64,000 nucleotides of DNA from Limimaricola hongkongensis DSM 17492 (lineage in GTDB: Bacteria > Pseudomonadota > Alphaproteobacteria > Rhodobacterales > Rhodobacteraceae), in the NCBI RefSeq assembly GCF_000600975.2, contig NZ_KK088652.1:372001-436000 (forward strand), written 5' to 3'. The notes below the pieces were generated by a model, which was given only the letters and a program-made list of their open reading frames with translations, was not told the origin of the DNA and did no database searches. A program made the position numbers and the translations under genes. Positions 24,701-34,138 of the stretch are shown here, piece after piece (position 1 is the stretch's first letter; each line of letters begins with the position of its first letter).

Positions 24701-27174
24701 ATGATCGCCGAACGCGTGCTGCGCGCCTTCTGGCCGCTGTGGTGCGTGGTCGCGCTGGCCCTCGCGCCGCTGATCGCGGGCTGGCAGGACCGGCTGCCGG
24801 TCGAGGCGTTCTGGGGCTGGGCGGTGCTGGCGATCCTCGGCGCGGTCGCGGGGCTGGGCTGGGGGCTGTGGCGGTTTCGCTGGCCGTCGCGCGCGGACGC
24901 GCTCGACCGGCTTGATCGCAGCCTGCCGGGCCGCCCGGTCTCGGCGCTGCGCGACGCGCAGGCGACGGGGCGCGGCGACATGGGCTCCGAGGCGCTCTGG
25001 GCCGCGCATCAGGCGCGGATGCGGGCGCGCAGCGAAAACGCCCCGCCGGCCCGGCCGAACCTGCGGCTCGCCGCCCGCGACCCGTTCGGGCTGCGCTATA
25101 TCGCCTTGCTGTTGCTGCTGACGGCGCTGATGTTCGGCTCGGTCTGGCGGCTGGGCAGCGTCACGGGCCTTGCGCCCGGCGGCGGCACGGCGCTGGCGCA
25201 GGGCCCGGTCTGGGAAGGCTGGATCGAGCCGCCCGCCCATACCGGGGCGCCGGTGCTCTACCTCGCCGACCAGCCGCCCGGCCCGCTTTCGGTGCCGGTC
25301 GGCAGCACCATCACCGTGCGGCTTTACGGCGAGGTCGGGGCACTGACGCTGGCCGAGACCGTGTCGGGCCGCACCGGCGAGCTGCCCGCCGCCTCCGAGC
25401 CGCGGCAGAGCTTCGAGGTGACGCGCGACGGGCGGATCGAGATCGACGGGCCGGGCGGCGCCGCGTGGCAGGTCGAGGTGATCCCGGACATGGCCCCGCA
25501 AGTGTCGGTCTCGGGCCCGATGGACACCACCGGGCCGGGGCAGATGGCCCTGCCTTTCCGCGCCATTGACGATCACGGCGTCGTCTCCGGCACCGCCACC
25601 ATCGCGCGCGACACCCAGGCGGTGGAACGGCAGCATGGTCTTGCCACCGATCCCGATCCGCGCCCGGCGCTCACGGTCGATCTGCCGGTGCCCTTCACCG
25701 GCGACCGCGCCGAGATCGAGGAGATCCTCGCGGGCGAGTTCTCTGAGCACCCCTTCGCCAACATGCCGGTGCGGATCACGCTTGAAGTGACCGACGCCGC
25801 CGGTCAGAGCGGCGCCGCCGAGCCCTATCCGACCACCCTGCCCGGCCGCCGTTTCTTCCAGCCGATGGCCCGCGTCGTGGCCGAGCAGCGCCGCGACCTG
25901 CTGTGGAGCCGCGACAACGCGGCCCGCGTGGTCGACCTGCTGCGCGCCGTCTCGCACCGGCCGCAGGAGGTGTTTCCGAACCAGACCACCTATCTGCGCC
26001 TGCGCGTGGCGCTGCGCCGTCTCGACACGCTGCGCCGCGCCCCCGGCGGGCTGTCGCAGGCCGCGCAGGAAGAAATCGCCAAGGCGCTGTGGGATCTCGC
26101 CGTGCAGCTCGAGGATGGCACGCTCGCGGATGCGCGCGAGCGGCTGCGCCGGGCGCAGGAGCGGCTGGCGCAGGCGATGCGCGACGGCGCCAGCCCCGAC
26201 GAGATCGCCGAGCTGATGGACGAGCTGCGCGCCGCGACCGACGACTACCTGCGCATGCTGGCCGAGAACGCCGAACCGGGCGAAAGCGGAATAGACGAAC
26301 CGCAGACCGGCGGCGGCGAGAGCATGCAGGTCACGCCGGACGAGCTTCAGGCGCTGATGGACCGGATCCAGGAGCTGATGGAAGAGGGCCGCATGGCCGA
26401 GGCCGCCGAGCTGATGGAGCAGCTCAACCGCATGATGGAGAATTTGCAGGTGGCGCAGGGCGAAGGCGGCAGCGGCCCGCGCACGCCGGGCCAGCAATCG
26501 ATGCAGGACCTTCAGGATTCGCTGCGCGATCAGCAGGATCTCTCGGACGAGGCGTTCCGCGACCTGCAGGACCGCTTCAATGGCCGCGATCCGGGACAAC
26601 GGCAGGGTCAGGGCCAGGGTCAGAGTCAGGGGCAAGGCCAGCCCGACGGCACGGCGCCGCCATCGCCCGGCGACGAACGCAGCCTCGCGGATCGCCAGCG
26701 GGCGCTGCGCGAAGAGCTGGACCGCCAGCGCGGCGCCCTGCCCCGGCTCGACGGCGAGGCGGCGGAGCGGGCGGCCGAGGCGCTCGACCGGGCGGGCCGC
26801 GCCATGGATGGTGCCGAAGAGGCGCTTCGGCGCGACGACCTCGCGGGCGCCATCGACCGGCAGGCCGAGGCCGACCGAGGCGCTGCGCGGGGCGGCGCGC
26901 GAACTGGGCGAAGCGCTGGCGCGCGGCGAGGCGGAAGAGACCGACCGACCCGGCGATGGCGACCGGCGCGGCGCCGGGGCGGGCCAGCGCGACCCGCTGG
27001 GCCGCGACACCGGCCGAGCGGGGCGGCTCGGGCAGCGACGAGACGATGCTCGACGGCACCGACCCGGCGCGCCGCGCCGAGGAGCTGCTGGGCGAAATCC
27101 GCCGCCGGGCCGCGGAGCGCGAGCGGCCCCGCGCCGAGCGCGACTACCTCGAACGGCTGCTTGACCTGTTCTGA
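24701..27174 (+). pseudogene. DUF4175 / TIGR02302 family membrane protein with two +1 frameshifts near the C-terminus
   Basis: A large envelope protein of about 824 residues. Two membrane helices near the start (about 7-50) and one near 130-150 precede a periplasmic domain and a long helical region (LMDRIQELMEEGRMAEAAEL near 550), then a Gly/Gln repeat. The frame is good to DRQAEA. Removing one C at 26871-26872 restores TEALRGAARELGEALARG. A second extra base near 27012 must be removed to reach ERGGSGSDETMLDG and the ending DYLERLLDLF with TGA at 27172. Homologous sequence seems to extend upstream of ATG 24701 to a CTG at 24638, so the start is uncertain. Confidence 0.75.
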
Positions 27175-27189
27175 TCCCGGGCGGCGCGC

Positions 27190-29121
27190 CTAGCCCAGCG
27201 CGTCGAGCAGGCGGCGCAGCCAGCCGTCGAGCCCGACCCTCAGCCCGTCGATCATTGCCGCATAGCTGTCGAGCAGGGGCGCCAGCGGCGGCAGCATCGC
27301 GCCGAGGCGCGCGGCATGTGAATAGACCAGCGCCAGCACCGCCGCGAACAGCAGCGCCACGCCAAAGCCGAGCCGAAAGCCCCGCCCCCTCCGGCTGTCG
27401 GAGCTCTCGACCGCCCTGCCCGGCTGGCCACGCAGCGGCGCATTGCGCAGGCTGGAATTGATCTCCTCGATATCCGGCAAGAGATCGCGCCGGGTCACCG
27501 CCCCGGTCGACGCGGCGGCGAGCGTCGCCCGTTCCCGCGCGGCGGCATGCGTGTCGGCCCAATCCTCGTGCGGGTCGGTCCAGTCCTCATCCTCCGTCGC
27601 GCCCCTCCAGGCCTCGTCCTGCCGCTGCTTGGCGCGGGCATCCTCGGTCGGCGCCCCCGCGGCATCGTGGCCGGGCGCATAGACGAAGGGATCGTCCTGC
27701 GGCTCTTGCGGCGTATCGTGGGCGGCAAGGGCCGCGTCCTGCGCATGGGACGGGACGGGTCCGGGCGCAGCGGCGTCATCCATGTGGGCGCCGGTCGCAG
27801 GGGCATCGCGCGCGTCATCCATATCCTCGCCATCGCGTTCGGCGGCAAAGGCGCGCGGCGCGTGATCCAGCGTCGGTTGCCGGTGAAACGGATCCGCATC
27901 GGGATCGTCCTCTTGCGCCGCGAAGAGCCGCCCATCCTCATCCTCGTCGCCGGAAGGGAAAGGGTCCGCGTCTGCCTCTGCATGGACCGGTGCGCGCGGC
28001 TCCCTCCCGGCCCGCCCCCGCTCGTCGGCGCCGGGATCGAAAGCCGCGTCCGGTCCGAAGGCCGCGCTCTCGTCCTGCGCCTCGGGAGCGTCGTCCTGCG
28101 CGTCGCCGGACAAATCCTGCATGCCGGTGCGAAACGGGTCGCGGTCGCTTTCCTCCTCGAGATCGTCGATCTCGTCCAGCGCATCGAAATCGCGCCCGTC
28201 CGCCGCCCTCCCCGCGCGAGACGCCGCCGCCTCTTGCGGCGCGGCGGCGGCGTCCCAGTCATCCGCCCCATCCCCTGCGACATCGTCGCGGAACGGGTCC
28301 TCCTCGGGATCATCGTCTTCCGGTGCGAACATCACGGAGCGATCATCCGGCTCCTCTGCGCTGGCCCATTCGCGATCCTCGCCCTGCTCCGCCGCCCACG
28401 GCGCGCTGCCGGCGGCAGGCGGGGCCGGATCGCGGGCCTCCGGGGCTCCGGCCTCATCGACCTCATCGACCTCATCGACCTCATCGACCTCATCGACCTC
28501 ATCGACCTCATCGACCTCATCGACCTCGGGCGCACCGGGATCGGGGCGCATGGCAAGAGTGGACACCTCGTCTTCGCGAGGGTCCGCACCGGCGGGGCCG
28601 GCCTCTCGCGGTTTGGCCTCGGGCGCGGGGAAGTCATCGGCCTGCGGAGCCGGTTCCTCCGCCTCGCCCCCATGGGCGAGCGCCTCGGCTTCGCTGCGCG
28701 CCGGGGCCGCGTCCGGCTCGAAACTCTCCTCCCGTTCCGCCCGCCCGGTGTCGCGGCCGTCGATGGAAGGAGAGCCGCCTTCCCGTTCCGGCGTCTCTGG
28801 CGGCAGCGCGGGCGGGGCGTCCCCGGCGCTTTCTGCAACGGCCGTCCCCGCTGCCGTGCCGCCCTGCGGCCCGACCGGGCCGGACCGGCGGCGGGCGGCG
28901 GCCTCGCGCTCGGCCTCGGCGCGCAGGATCTCGGCGATCTCGGGGGTGATCGTGCTGCGCGGCGCGGCCGGCCTGTCGGTCTCTTCGGCCATGGTCTCGG
29001 GCGCGGGCCAGGCGAGCCAGGTGAGGCTGCAATTCGAGCACTGCACGTCGCGCCCCGCGGCGGGCACCGCATCGCGCGCAACCTCGTATTGCGCCCCGCA
29101 ATTCGGGCAGGTCAATCGCAT
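27190..29121 (-). CDS. MJ0042-type zinc-ribbon protein with long acidic region and C-terminal membrane helix
   Basis: A 643-residue protein. The N-terminus MRLTCPNCGAQYEV with QCSNC about 22 residues later is the MJ0042 zinc finger (two CxxC). About 500 acidic, low-complexity residues follow, including eight VDE triplets and several DPF motifs. One membrane helix lies near the end (FGVALLFAAVLALVYSHAA), with a short amphipathic tail. Relatives are usually much shorter, so the acidic region is expanded. I chose ATG 29121; ATG 29130 is possible. It diverges from ftsE. DNA- or protein-binding at the membrane is inference. Confidence 0.85.
   Translation of the reverse strand: MRLTCPNCGAQYEVARDAVPAAGRDVQCSNCSLTWLAWPAPETMAEETDRPAAPRSTITPEIAEILRAEAEREAAARRRSGPVGPQGGTAAGTAVAESAGDAPPALPPETPEREGGSPSIDGRDTGRAEREESFEPDAAPARSEAEALAHGGEAEEPAPQADDFPAPEAKPREAGPAGADPREDEVSTLAMRPDPGAPEVDEVDEVDEVDEVDEVDEVDEVDEAGAPEARDPAPPAAGSAPWAAEQGEDREWASAEEPDDRSVMFAPEDDDPEEDPFRDDVAGDGADDWDAAAAPQEAAASRAGRAADGRDFDALDEIDDLEEESDRDPFRTGMQDLSGDAQDDAPEAQDESAAFGPDAAFDPGADERGRAGREPRAPVHAEADADPFPSGDEDEDGRLFAAQEDDPDADPFHRQPTLDHAPRAFAAERDGEDMDDARDAPATGAHMDDAAAPGPVPSHAQDAALAAHDTPQEPQDDPFVYAPGHDAAGAPTEDARAKQRQDEAWRGATEDEDWTDPHEDWADTHAAARERATLAAASTGAVTRRDLLPDIEEINSSLRNAPLRGQPGRAVESSDSRRGRGFRLGFGVALLFAAVLALVYSHAARLGAMLPPLAPLLDSYAAMIDGLRVGLDGWLRRLLDALG
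28453..28524. repeat. Eight perfect tandem copies of the 9-mer CTCATCGAC
   Basis: The nine-base unit CTCATCGAC repeats eight times without a change, encoding (VDE)8 in the minus-strand zinc-ribbon protein. The ninth unit diverges. The unit length keeps the frame, so copy number can change without disrupting the gene. On the other strand it encodes LID repeats in a long open antisense frame with no other sign of being a gene. Confidence 0.95.
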
Positions 29122-29296
29122 CCGTCTCATCCCCTCGCGCCCGGTCAGGGCCACTGCCGGGCCAGCCTAGCGGTCCCGCGACGGCGCGCCAAGAACGGGC
29201 ATCACACGCGGACCCGGCTGATGCAGCGCTGCAATTGCAACCACGGCCCCGGTCGGGCAGAAGAGGGGAACGACCAACACAGCGGGTGATCGGCAG

Positions 29297-29971
29297 GTGA
29301 TCGAACTTCGGGACGTGGCCTATAGTTACGGCGGAGGAGAGCTGTTCTCCGGCCTGTCGCTGTCGCTCGCGCCGGGGTCGTTCCACTTCCTGACCGGCCC
29401 CTCCGGCGCCGGCAAGACGACGCTGCTGAAGCTGTGCTACGGCGATCTCGTGCCGACCTCCGGCGAGGTGGCGCTGTGGGACGAGGCGACCACCGGCATG
29501 GCGCGCGACGGGCTCGCGCTCAACCGCCGCCGGATCGGCGTGGTGCACCAGGATTGCCAGTTTCTCGACCACCTGCCCTTGCGCGACAACGTGGCGCTGC
29601 CGCTCACGGTGGCGGGCCGCCATCACGAGGCCGAGGCCTATCTGCCGGATCTTCTGGCATGGGTCGGGCTGTCGCGCCACGCCGACCGCCGCCCGCCCGA
29701 ACTGTCGGGCGGCGAACGGCAGCGTGCGGCGCTCGCCCGCGCGGTGATCATGTCGCCCGAAGTGATCATCGCCGACGAGCCCACCGGCAATATCGACTGG
29801 GACATGTCGCAGCGGCTTCTGGCGCTGCTGGTGGAGCTGAACCGCATGGGCAAGGCGGTGCTGGTGGCCACGCATGACATGAACCTGATCCGCTCGGCCA
29901 AGGCGCAGGTCGCGGTGCGCACGCTTCGGCTCAAGGACCGGCAGCTGATCGCCGCGGGGGCCGAATTGTGA
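29297..29971 (+). CDS. ftsE: Cell division ATP-binding protein FtsE
   Basis: A 224-residue ABC ATPase that, with FtsX, controls murein hydrolases at the division septum. Walker A is GPSGAGKTTLL at about 34-44, the Q-loop region VVHQDCQFLDHLPLRDN near 82-98, the signature LSGGERQRAALARA near 137, and Walker B VIIADEPTGNID near 157. The GTG at 29297 gives the usual MIELRDVAYSYG start; the ribosome site is weak. The stop overlaps the ftsX GTG. It diverges from the zinc-ribbon gene, leaving a 175-base spacer. Confidence 0.94.
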   Translation: MIELRDVAYSYGGGELFSGLSLSLAPGSFHFLTGPSGAGKTTLLKLCYGDLVPTSGEVALWDEATTGMARDGLALNRRRIGVVHQDCQFLDHLPLRDNVALPLTVAGRHHEAEAYLPDLLAWVGLSRHADRRPPELSGGERQRAALARAVIMSPEVIIADEPTGNIDWDMSQRLLALLVELNRMGKAVLVATHDMNLIRSAKAQVAVRTLRLKDRQLIAAGAEL

Positions 29972-30876
29972 GACCCGCCATCCGCACCGCTCTGGCGCTG
30001 CTCGCCGGTGACGCGCAGGCCGACCGCTCCGTGCCGCCCACCGGCTTCACCGCGCGGCTGACGCTGTTCACCGCCGCCGCCATGGCGCTGCTCACGGTGT
30101 TCGCGCTGTCGCTGTCGCTGGCGGCGGGGCGGCTCGCCACGCGCTGGTCGGACGATCTGGCGCAGACCGCGACCCTGCGCATCTCGGCCCCCGCCGAACA
30201 GATGGACGCGCAGACCGCCGCGGCGCTGGAGGTGCTGCGCACCACGCCCGGCGTCGCCACGGCCCGCGCGCTCACCCAGGAAGAGGAACAGGCCTTGCTG
30301 ACACCATGGTTCGGACCGGACCTGCCGCTCGGCACGCTGCCGGTCCCCAAGCTGATCGAGATCACCGAAGAAGGGCGCGGCATCGACGCCACCGGCCTGC
30401 GCGCCCGGCTGCAGGCCGAGGTGCCCGGCGCGGTGCTCGACGACCATACCCGCTGGCGCGAACCGCTGGTGGCCGCCGCCGGGCGGCTGCGCGGCTTGGG
30501 CGCGCTGGCGATCGTGCTGATCGGCGCCTCGACGGCGGCGATGATCACGCTGGCGGCGCAATCGGCGCTCTCGGCCAACGCGCAGGTGATCCGGGTGCTG
30601 CGGCTAGTGGGGGCGCGCGACGCCTATATCGCCCGCGCCTTCGTGCGCCGTTTCACGCTGCGGGCGCTGACCGGGGCGGCGGCGGGCACGCTGGCGGGCG
30701 CGGTGCTTGTGGCGCTGTTGCCGGGCGGGTCCGACGAGGCGCGCGGCGTGCTCACCGGGATCGGCTTTTCGGGCGGCGACTGGCTCTGGCTGCCGCTGAT
30801 CCCGCCGCTCGCCGCCGCCGTGGCCTTTGCCGCGACCCGCGGCGCCGCGCGGCGCATGCTGGAGCGGCAGTCGTGA
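29968..30876 (+). CDS. ftsX: Cell division membrane protein FtsX
   Basis: A 302-residue ABC permease-like partner of FtsE. One helix (about 28-52) is followed by a periplasmic domain of about 120 residues, in which FtsX contacts murein-hydrolase activators, then three helices toward the C-terminus (near 175-200, 225-250 and 268-295). The cytoplasmic loop VIRVLRLVGARDAYIARAF near 210 is the usual coupling segment. It starts with a GTG overlapping the ftsE stop, and its own stop overlaps the plsC GTG. Confidence 0.93.
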   Translation: MRPAIRTALALLAGDAQADRSVPPTGFTARLTLFTAAAMALLTVFALSLSLAAGRLATRWSDDLAQTATLRISAPAEQMDAQTAAALEVLRTTPGVATARALTQEEEQALLTPWFGPDLPLGTLPVPKLIEITEEGRGIDATGLRARLQAEVPGAVLDDHTRWREPLVAAAGRLRGLGALAIVLIGASTAAMITLAAQSALSANAQVIRVLRLVGARDAYIARAFVRRFTLRALTGAAAGTLAGAVLVALLPGGSDEARGVLTGIGFSGGDWLWLPLIPPLAAAVAFAATRGAARRMLERQS

Positions 30877-31625
30877 GCGGGCTGGCCCATGCGTGGCGCT
30901 GGTTGCGCAGCCTCGTCTTCAGCGTGACGATCTATGCCGCGATGCTGCCGATCGGGCTGGCCTACCTGCCATGGACCATCGCCCATCGCGACGGCGCGGT
31001 GGCCGCGGCGCATCGCTGGTGCCGTTTCGTGACATGGCTGGCGCGGGTGCTTCTGGGGCTGCGCTGCGAGGTGCGCGGCACGCCGCCCGAGGGCGAGGTG
31101 ATGATCGCGGCCAAGCATCAGAGCTTTCTCGACATCATCCTGATCTACGGCGCCGTGCCGCGTGGCCGGTTCATCATGAAAAAGGAGCTGGTCTACGCGC
31201 CGATCCTCGGCCAGATCGCGCTCCGGCTGGGCTGCGTGCCGGTCGATCGCGGCAAGCGCGGCGCCGCCATCAAGCAGATGATGGCCGATGTGCGCGCGGG
31301 GCGCGCCGATCCCGGCCAGCTGATCATCTATCCGCAGGGCACGCGCGTCGCACCCGGCGTCGCCGCGCCCTACAAGATGGGCACCGCCGCGCTCTACCGC
31401 GAGCTGGGCCAGCCCTGCGTGCCGGTGGCCTGCAATGTCGGCGTGTTCTGGCCCAAGCGCGGCGTGCTGCGTCGCCCCGGCACCGCCATCGTCGAATTCC
31501 TGCCCGAGATCCCGGCGGGGCTCGCCGCGCCCGATTTCATGGCGCGGCTGGAGCAGGAGATCGAGACGCGCTCCGACAGGCTGCTGGCCGAGGCCGGGTT
31601 CCCGATCGCCGTGGGACCGCGCTGA
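30873..31625 (+). CDS. plsC: 1-acyl-sn-glycerol-3-phosphate acyltransferase
   Basis: A 250-residue membrane-associated acyltransferase that makes phosphatidic acid from lysophosphatidic acid. The catalytic HX4D motif is in AAKHQSFLDIILIYG near 76-90, followed by FIMKKELVYAPILG near 99 and the glycerophosphate motif LIIYPQGTRVAPG near 150. One hydrophobic helix is at the N-terminus (about 12-34). It begins at a GTG overlapping the ftsX stop. Its stop shares a base with the next ATG. It complements PlsY from 9967-10572 in phospholipid synthesis. Confidence 0.92.
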   Translation: MSGLAHAWRWLRSLVFSVTIYAAMLPIGLAYLPWTIAHRDGAVAAAHRWCRFVTWLARVLLGLRCEVRGTPPEGEVMIAAKHQSFLDIILIYGAVPRGRFIMKKELVYAPILGQIALRLGCVPVDRGKRGAAIKQMMADVRAGRADPGQLIIYPQGTRVAPGVAAPYKMGTAALYRELGQPCVPVACNVGVFWPKRGVLRRPGTAIVEFLPEIPAGLAAPDFMARLEQEIETRSDRLLAEAGFPIAVGPR

Positions 31626-32230
31626 TGCGCCGGATCGAGACGATCGAGGCGCTGGAGCGGCTCTACGAGCGCAAGCCCGCGGGCGCGGCGCTCGACAAGG
31701 TGACCGACCGGCTGACGCCCGCTCAGGCGCGCTGGATCGGCGCCGCGCGGTTCTGCGTGCTGTCCACGGTCGGCCCCGAGGGCACCGATGCCAGCCCGCG
31801 CGGCGATGACGGCCCGGTGGTCGAGATCGCCGATCCGCGCACCCTGCTGATGCCCGACTGGCGCGGCAACAACCGGATGGATTCGCTGCGCAACATCGTC
31901 CGCGACGGGCGAGTGAGCCTGATGTTCATGGTGGCGGGGTCGACCATCGTGATGCGGGTCAACGGCCGCGCCGTGATCAGCGACGATCCCGAACTGACGG
32001 GGCGCTTCGCCCATGAGGGACGGCATCCCAGATCGGTAATCGTGGTGACACTGGCCGAGGCCTATCCGCAATGCGCCAAGGCGCTGATGCGCTCGGGGCT
32101 GTGGAGCCGCGGCGACGAGAGCGGGGACCTGCCCGGCCTCGGCACGCTGATCGAGGAGGCGAAGGCCGGGTTCGACGGCGCGGCATTCGATGCCGAATGG
32201 CCGGGACGCGCGAAGACCACCATGTGGTAG
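31625..32230 (+). CDS. Pyridoxamine 5'-phosphate oxidase-like flavoprotein (MSMEG_1061 type)
   Basis: A 201-residue split-barrel flavin-binding protein. ARFCVLSTVGPEGTDASPRG at about 39-58, PDWRGNNRMDSLRNIVRDG near 76-94, and VSLMFMV fit the PPOX family, specifically the MSMEG_1061-type FMN proteins rather than the vitamin B6 enzyme. The substrate is unknown. The ATG shares a base with the plsC stop (TGATG), making it the last gene of ftsE-ftsX-plsC-PPOX. It converges with accA; repeat copy D lies between them. Confidence 0.88.
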   Translation: MRRIETIEALERLYERKPAGAALDKVTDRLTPAQARWIGAARFCVLSTVGPEGTDASPRGDDGPVVEIADPRTLLMPDWRGNNRMDSLRNIVRDGRVSLMFMVAGSTIVMRVNGRAVISDDPELTGRFAHEGRHPRSVIVVTLAEAYPQCAKALMRSGLWSRGDESGDLPGLGTLIEEAKAGFDGAAFDAEWPGRAKTTMW

Positions 32231-32252
32231 CGCCCGGCGTCGCCGTCGCGCC

Positions 32253-32274
32253 ATGCGTATTTTCGGAATGGTGA
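32253..32274 (+). repeat. Single arm of the GCGTATTTnnGGAA intergenic element (copy D)
   Basis: The plus strand reads ATGCGTATTTTCGGAATGGT followed by GA. It occupies most of the 61-base gap between the stops of the PPOX gene (32230) and accA (32292), which converge. A terminator or processing role would fit, but no clear hairpin is formed by this single arm. Confidence 0.7.
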
Positions 32275-32291
32275 GGTGAAGGGGGCCGCGC

Positions 32292-33254
32292 TCAGGCGGC
32301 CAGCCCCTTCGAGCCGAGATCGAGATATTTCTTGCGGCGGTCGGCGCGCACAGCCTGACCGTCCATGCCCTCCAGCTCGCCGAGCATCTTCTCGATCTCG
32401 CGACCCACCGCGTCGATCGCGGCCTCCGAATCGCGATGCGCGCCGCCCAGCGGCTCCGCCACGATCCGGTCGCACACGCCCAGCTCCTTGAGCTCCTGCG
32501 CCGTCAGGCGCAGCGCCTCGGCGGCCTCGCGCATCTTCTCGGCGTCCTTCCACAGGATCGAGGCGCAGCCCTCGGGCGAGATCACCGAGTAGATCGAATG
32601 CTCCAGCATCGCGACGCGGTTGGCGGTGGCAAAGGCCACGGCCCCGCCCGAGCCGCCCTCGCCGATGATCACCGAGACCAGCGGCACTTCGATCTGCAGG
32701 CACTTCTCGGTCGAACGCGCGATCGCCTCGGACTGGCCGCGCTCCTCCGCGCCCTTGCCCGGATAGGCGCCGGGCGTGTCGACGAGGGTGACGACGGGCA
32801 GGCCGAAGCGATGCGCCAGATCCATCAGCCGGATCGCCTTGCGGTAGCCCTCGGGGCGGGCCATGCCGAAATTGCGCTCGATGCGGCTCTTGGTGTCGTT
32901 GCCCTTCTCGTGGCCGATCACCACCACCGGGCGGCCATTGAGACGCGCGAGACCGCCCATCACGGCGTGGTCGTCGGCGAAGTTGCGGTCGCCGGCGAGC
33001 GGCGTGTACTCGGTGAAGAGCCGCTCGATGTAATCCTTGCAATGCGGCCGCTCGGGATGGCGCGCGACCTGGCATTTGCGCCAGGGCGTCAGGCTGCCGT
33101 AAAGCTGCGACAGCATGTCGTGGCTCTTGCGGTCGAGCGCGGCGGCCTCCTTCTCGACATCCATCTCGGGGCTGCGCTTGGCCAGCGCGCGCAGCTCCTC
33201 GGCCTGGCCTTCGATCTCGGCGAGCGGCTTCTCGAATTCGAGGTAGATGGTCAT
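32292..33254 (-). CDS. accA: Acetyl-CoA carboxylase carboxyltransferase subunit alpha
   Basis: A 320-residue subunit of the carboxyltransferase that moves carboxyl from biotin to acetyl-CoA, making malonyl-CoA for fatty-acid synthesis. The N-terminal [19 protein letters not shown], then [18 protein letters not shown] near 66-83, [13 protein letters not shown] near 129, [10 protein letters not shown] near 158, [11 protein letters not shown] near 196 and [15 protein letters not shown] near 226 are all as in AccA. The ATG at 33254 is supported by AGGGG upstream. The length is normal. It appears to be a single gene, divergent from the next. Confidence 0.96.
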   Translation of the reverse strand: MTIYLEFEKPLAEIEGQAEELRALAKRSPEMDVEKEAAALDRKSHDMLSQLYGSLTPWRKCQVARHPERPHCKDYIERLFTEYTPLAGDRNFADDHAVMGGLARLNGRPVVVIGHEKGNDTKSRIERNFGMARPEGYRKAIRLMDLAHRFGLPVVTLVDTPGAYPGKGAEERGQSEAIARSTEKCLQIEVPLVSVIIGEGGSGGAVAFATANRVAMLEHSIYSVISPEGCASILWKDAEKMREAAEALRLTAQELKELGVCDRIVAEPLGGAHRDSEAAIDAVGREIEKMLGELEGMDGQAVRADRRKKYLDLGSKGLAA

Positions 33255-33390
33255 GCAAAGGCCCCTGCGGTTGCTCGTGGCCGTATATGACGCGTCCCGC
33301 GGCCCCATGCAACTCGCCCGCCGCCGCTTGACGCCCGGCGCGCCGGGACCATCCTGTCCCGGCGCACCCCGCGCGCAAGGAGGGACCGCC

Positions 33391-33930
33391 ATGGCCGACC
33401 ACATCATCGCCACCGCCGCCGAGGCGCTGGAGGCCGAGGCGCTGCCCCGGCTGCACGAGGTGCGCGCCGATGTCGCCGCGCCCTGCACGCCCGAAACCCT
33501 GCCTCCGGCGCTGCGCCGCCCCGCCGAAGGCAAGAGCCCGGCCCGTTGGGCCTATGAGCGGCTGATCCACTACATTTCCCGCTTCGAAGACGGGCTGGAG
33601 CCGGGCGAAGAGGTCGCCATGGCGATGACCGGCGGCCATTCGGGCGTGCTGCGCATCCAGGGCATGGGCTATTTCGACCCCGACATCGTCACCTTCTACG
33701 GCATCGACCCGTCGGGCGCGAAGACCCAGCTGATCCAGCATGTCAGCCAGCTATCGGTGATGCTGCGCGCGGCGCCGCGCCCGCGCCCCGAGGCCCCGCC
33801 CGAACGGATCGGCTTCCGGCTCGCGCGCGAGCTGGAGGATGAAGACGGGGACGGGCAAGCGAAGGAGAAAGAGCCCGCCGGAGAGGACCGCGGGGCACAG
33901 GGACCCGATGCCGCGCCCGAGGCATCGTGA
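33391..33930 (+). CDS. DUF6173-like conserved protein
   Basis: A 179-residue soluble protein. A central block, [18 protein letters not shown] at about 50-67, then [14 protein letters not shown] and [20 protein letters not shown] near 116-135, resembles what I know as the DUF6173 family; the name is from memory and less sure than the conservation. The last 35 residues are highly charged and probably disordered. Ribosome site AAGGAGGGA precedes ATG 33391 ideally. Function is unknown. It is divergent from accA with a 136-base spacer. Confidence 0.75.
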   Translation: MADHIIATAAEALEAEALPRLHEVRADVAAPCTPETLPPALRRPAEGKSPARWAYERLIHYISRFEDGLEPGEEVAMAMTGGHSGVLRIQGMGYFDPDIVTFYGIDPSGAKTQLIQHVSQLSVMLRAAPRPRPEAPPERIGFRLARELEDEDGDGQAKEKEPAGEDRGAQGPDAAPEAS

Positions 33931-33988
33931 CAAGCCGGTGGATTCGGTCTACTTCACGGCCCGATACGCCAGTTTCGAGGATCACCAG

Positions 33989-34135
33989 ATGGCCGACGAT
34001 CAGCACAACCACGTCCATGGCAGCATGGACATCACCGACCAGGAACGCACCTTCGACGGCTTCATGAAGCTGGTGACGCGCGGCACCATCGCGATCATCG
34101 TCGCCCTGATCCTGCTGGCGCTGGTCAACGCCTGA
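33989..34135 (+). CDS. aa3-type cytochrome c oxidase subunit IV
   Basis: A 48-residue single-helix membrane protein. HGSMDITDQERTFDGFMKLV (about 9-28) followed by a hydrophobic helix (about 29-46) is the signature of the bacterial aa3-type oxidase subunit IV, a small accessory subunit first seen in Rhodobacter and Paracoccus oxidases. ATG 33989 is preceded by GAGGA. The other oxidase subunits are not in the window. The next gene starts three bases after its stop. Confidence 0.88.
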   Translation: MADDQHNHVHGSMDITDQERTFDGFMKLVTRGTIAIIVALILLALVNA

Positions 34136-34138
34136 CCC

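Noticed and set aside
26580..26645. Gly-Gln repeat in the DUF4175 gene as a possible prion-like or phase-variable element
   Set aside because: The codons vary, the stretch is short, and such linkers are ordinary in this family.
27547..29289. Plus-strand frame with LID repeats opposite the zinc-ribbon gene
   Set aside because: The repeats are the complement of the VDE codons. The minus-strand reading has a zinc finger, a membrane helix and a proper start; this one has none.
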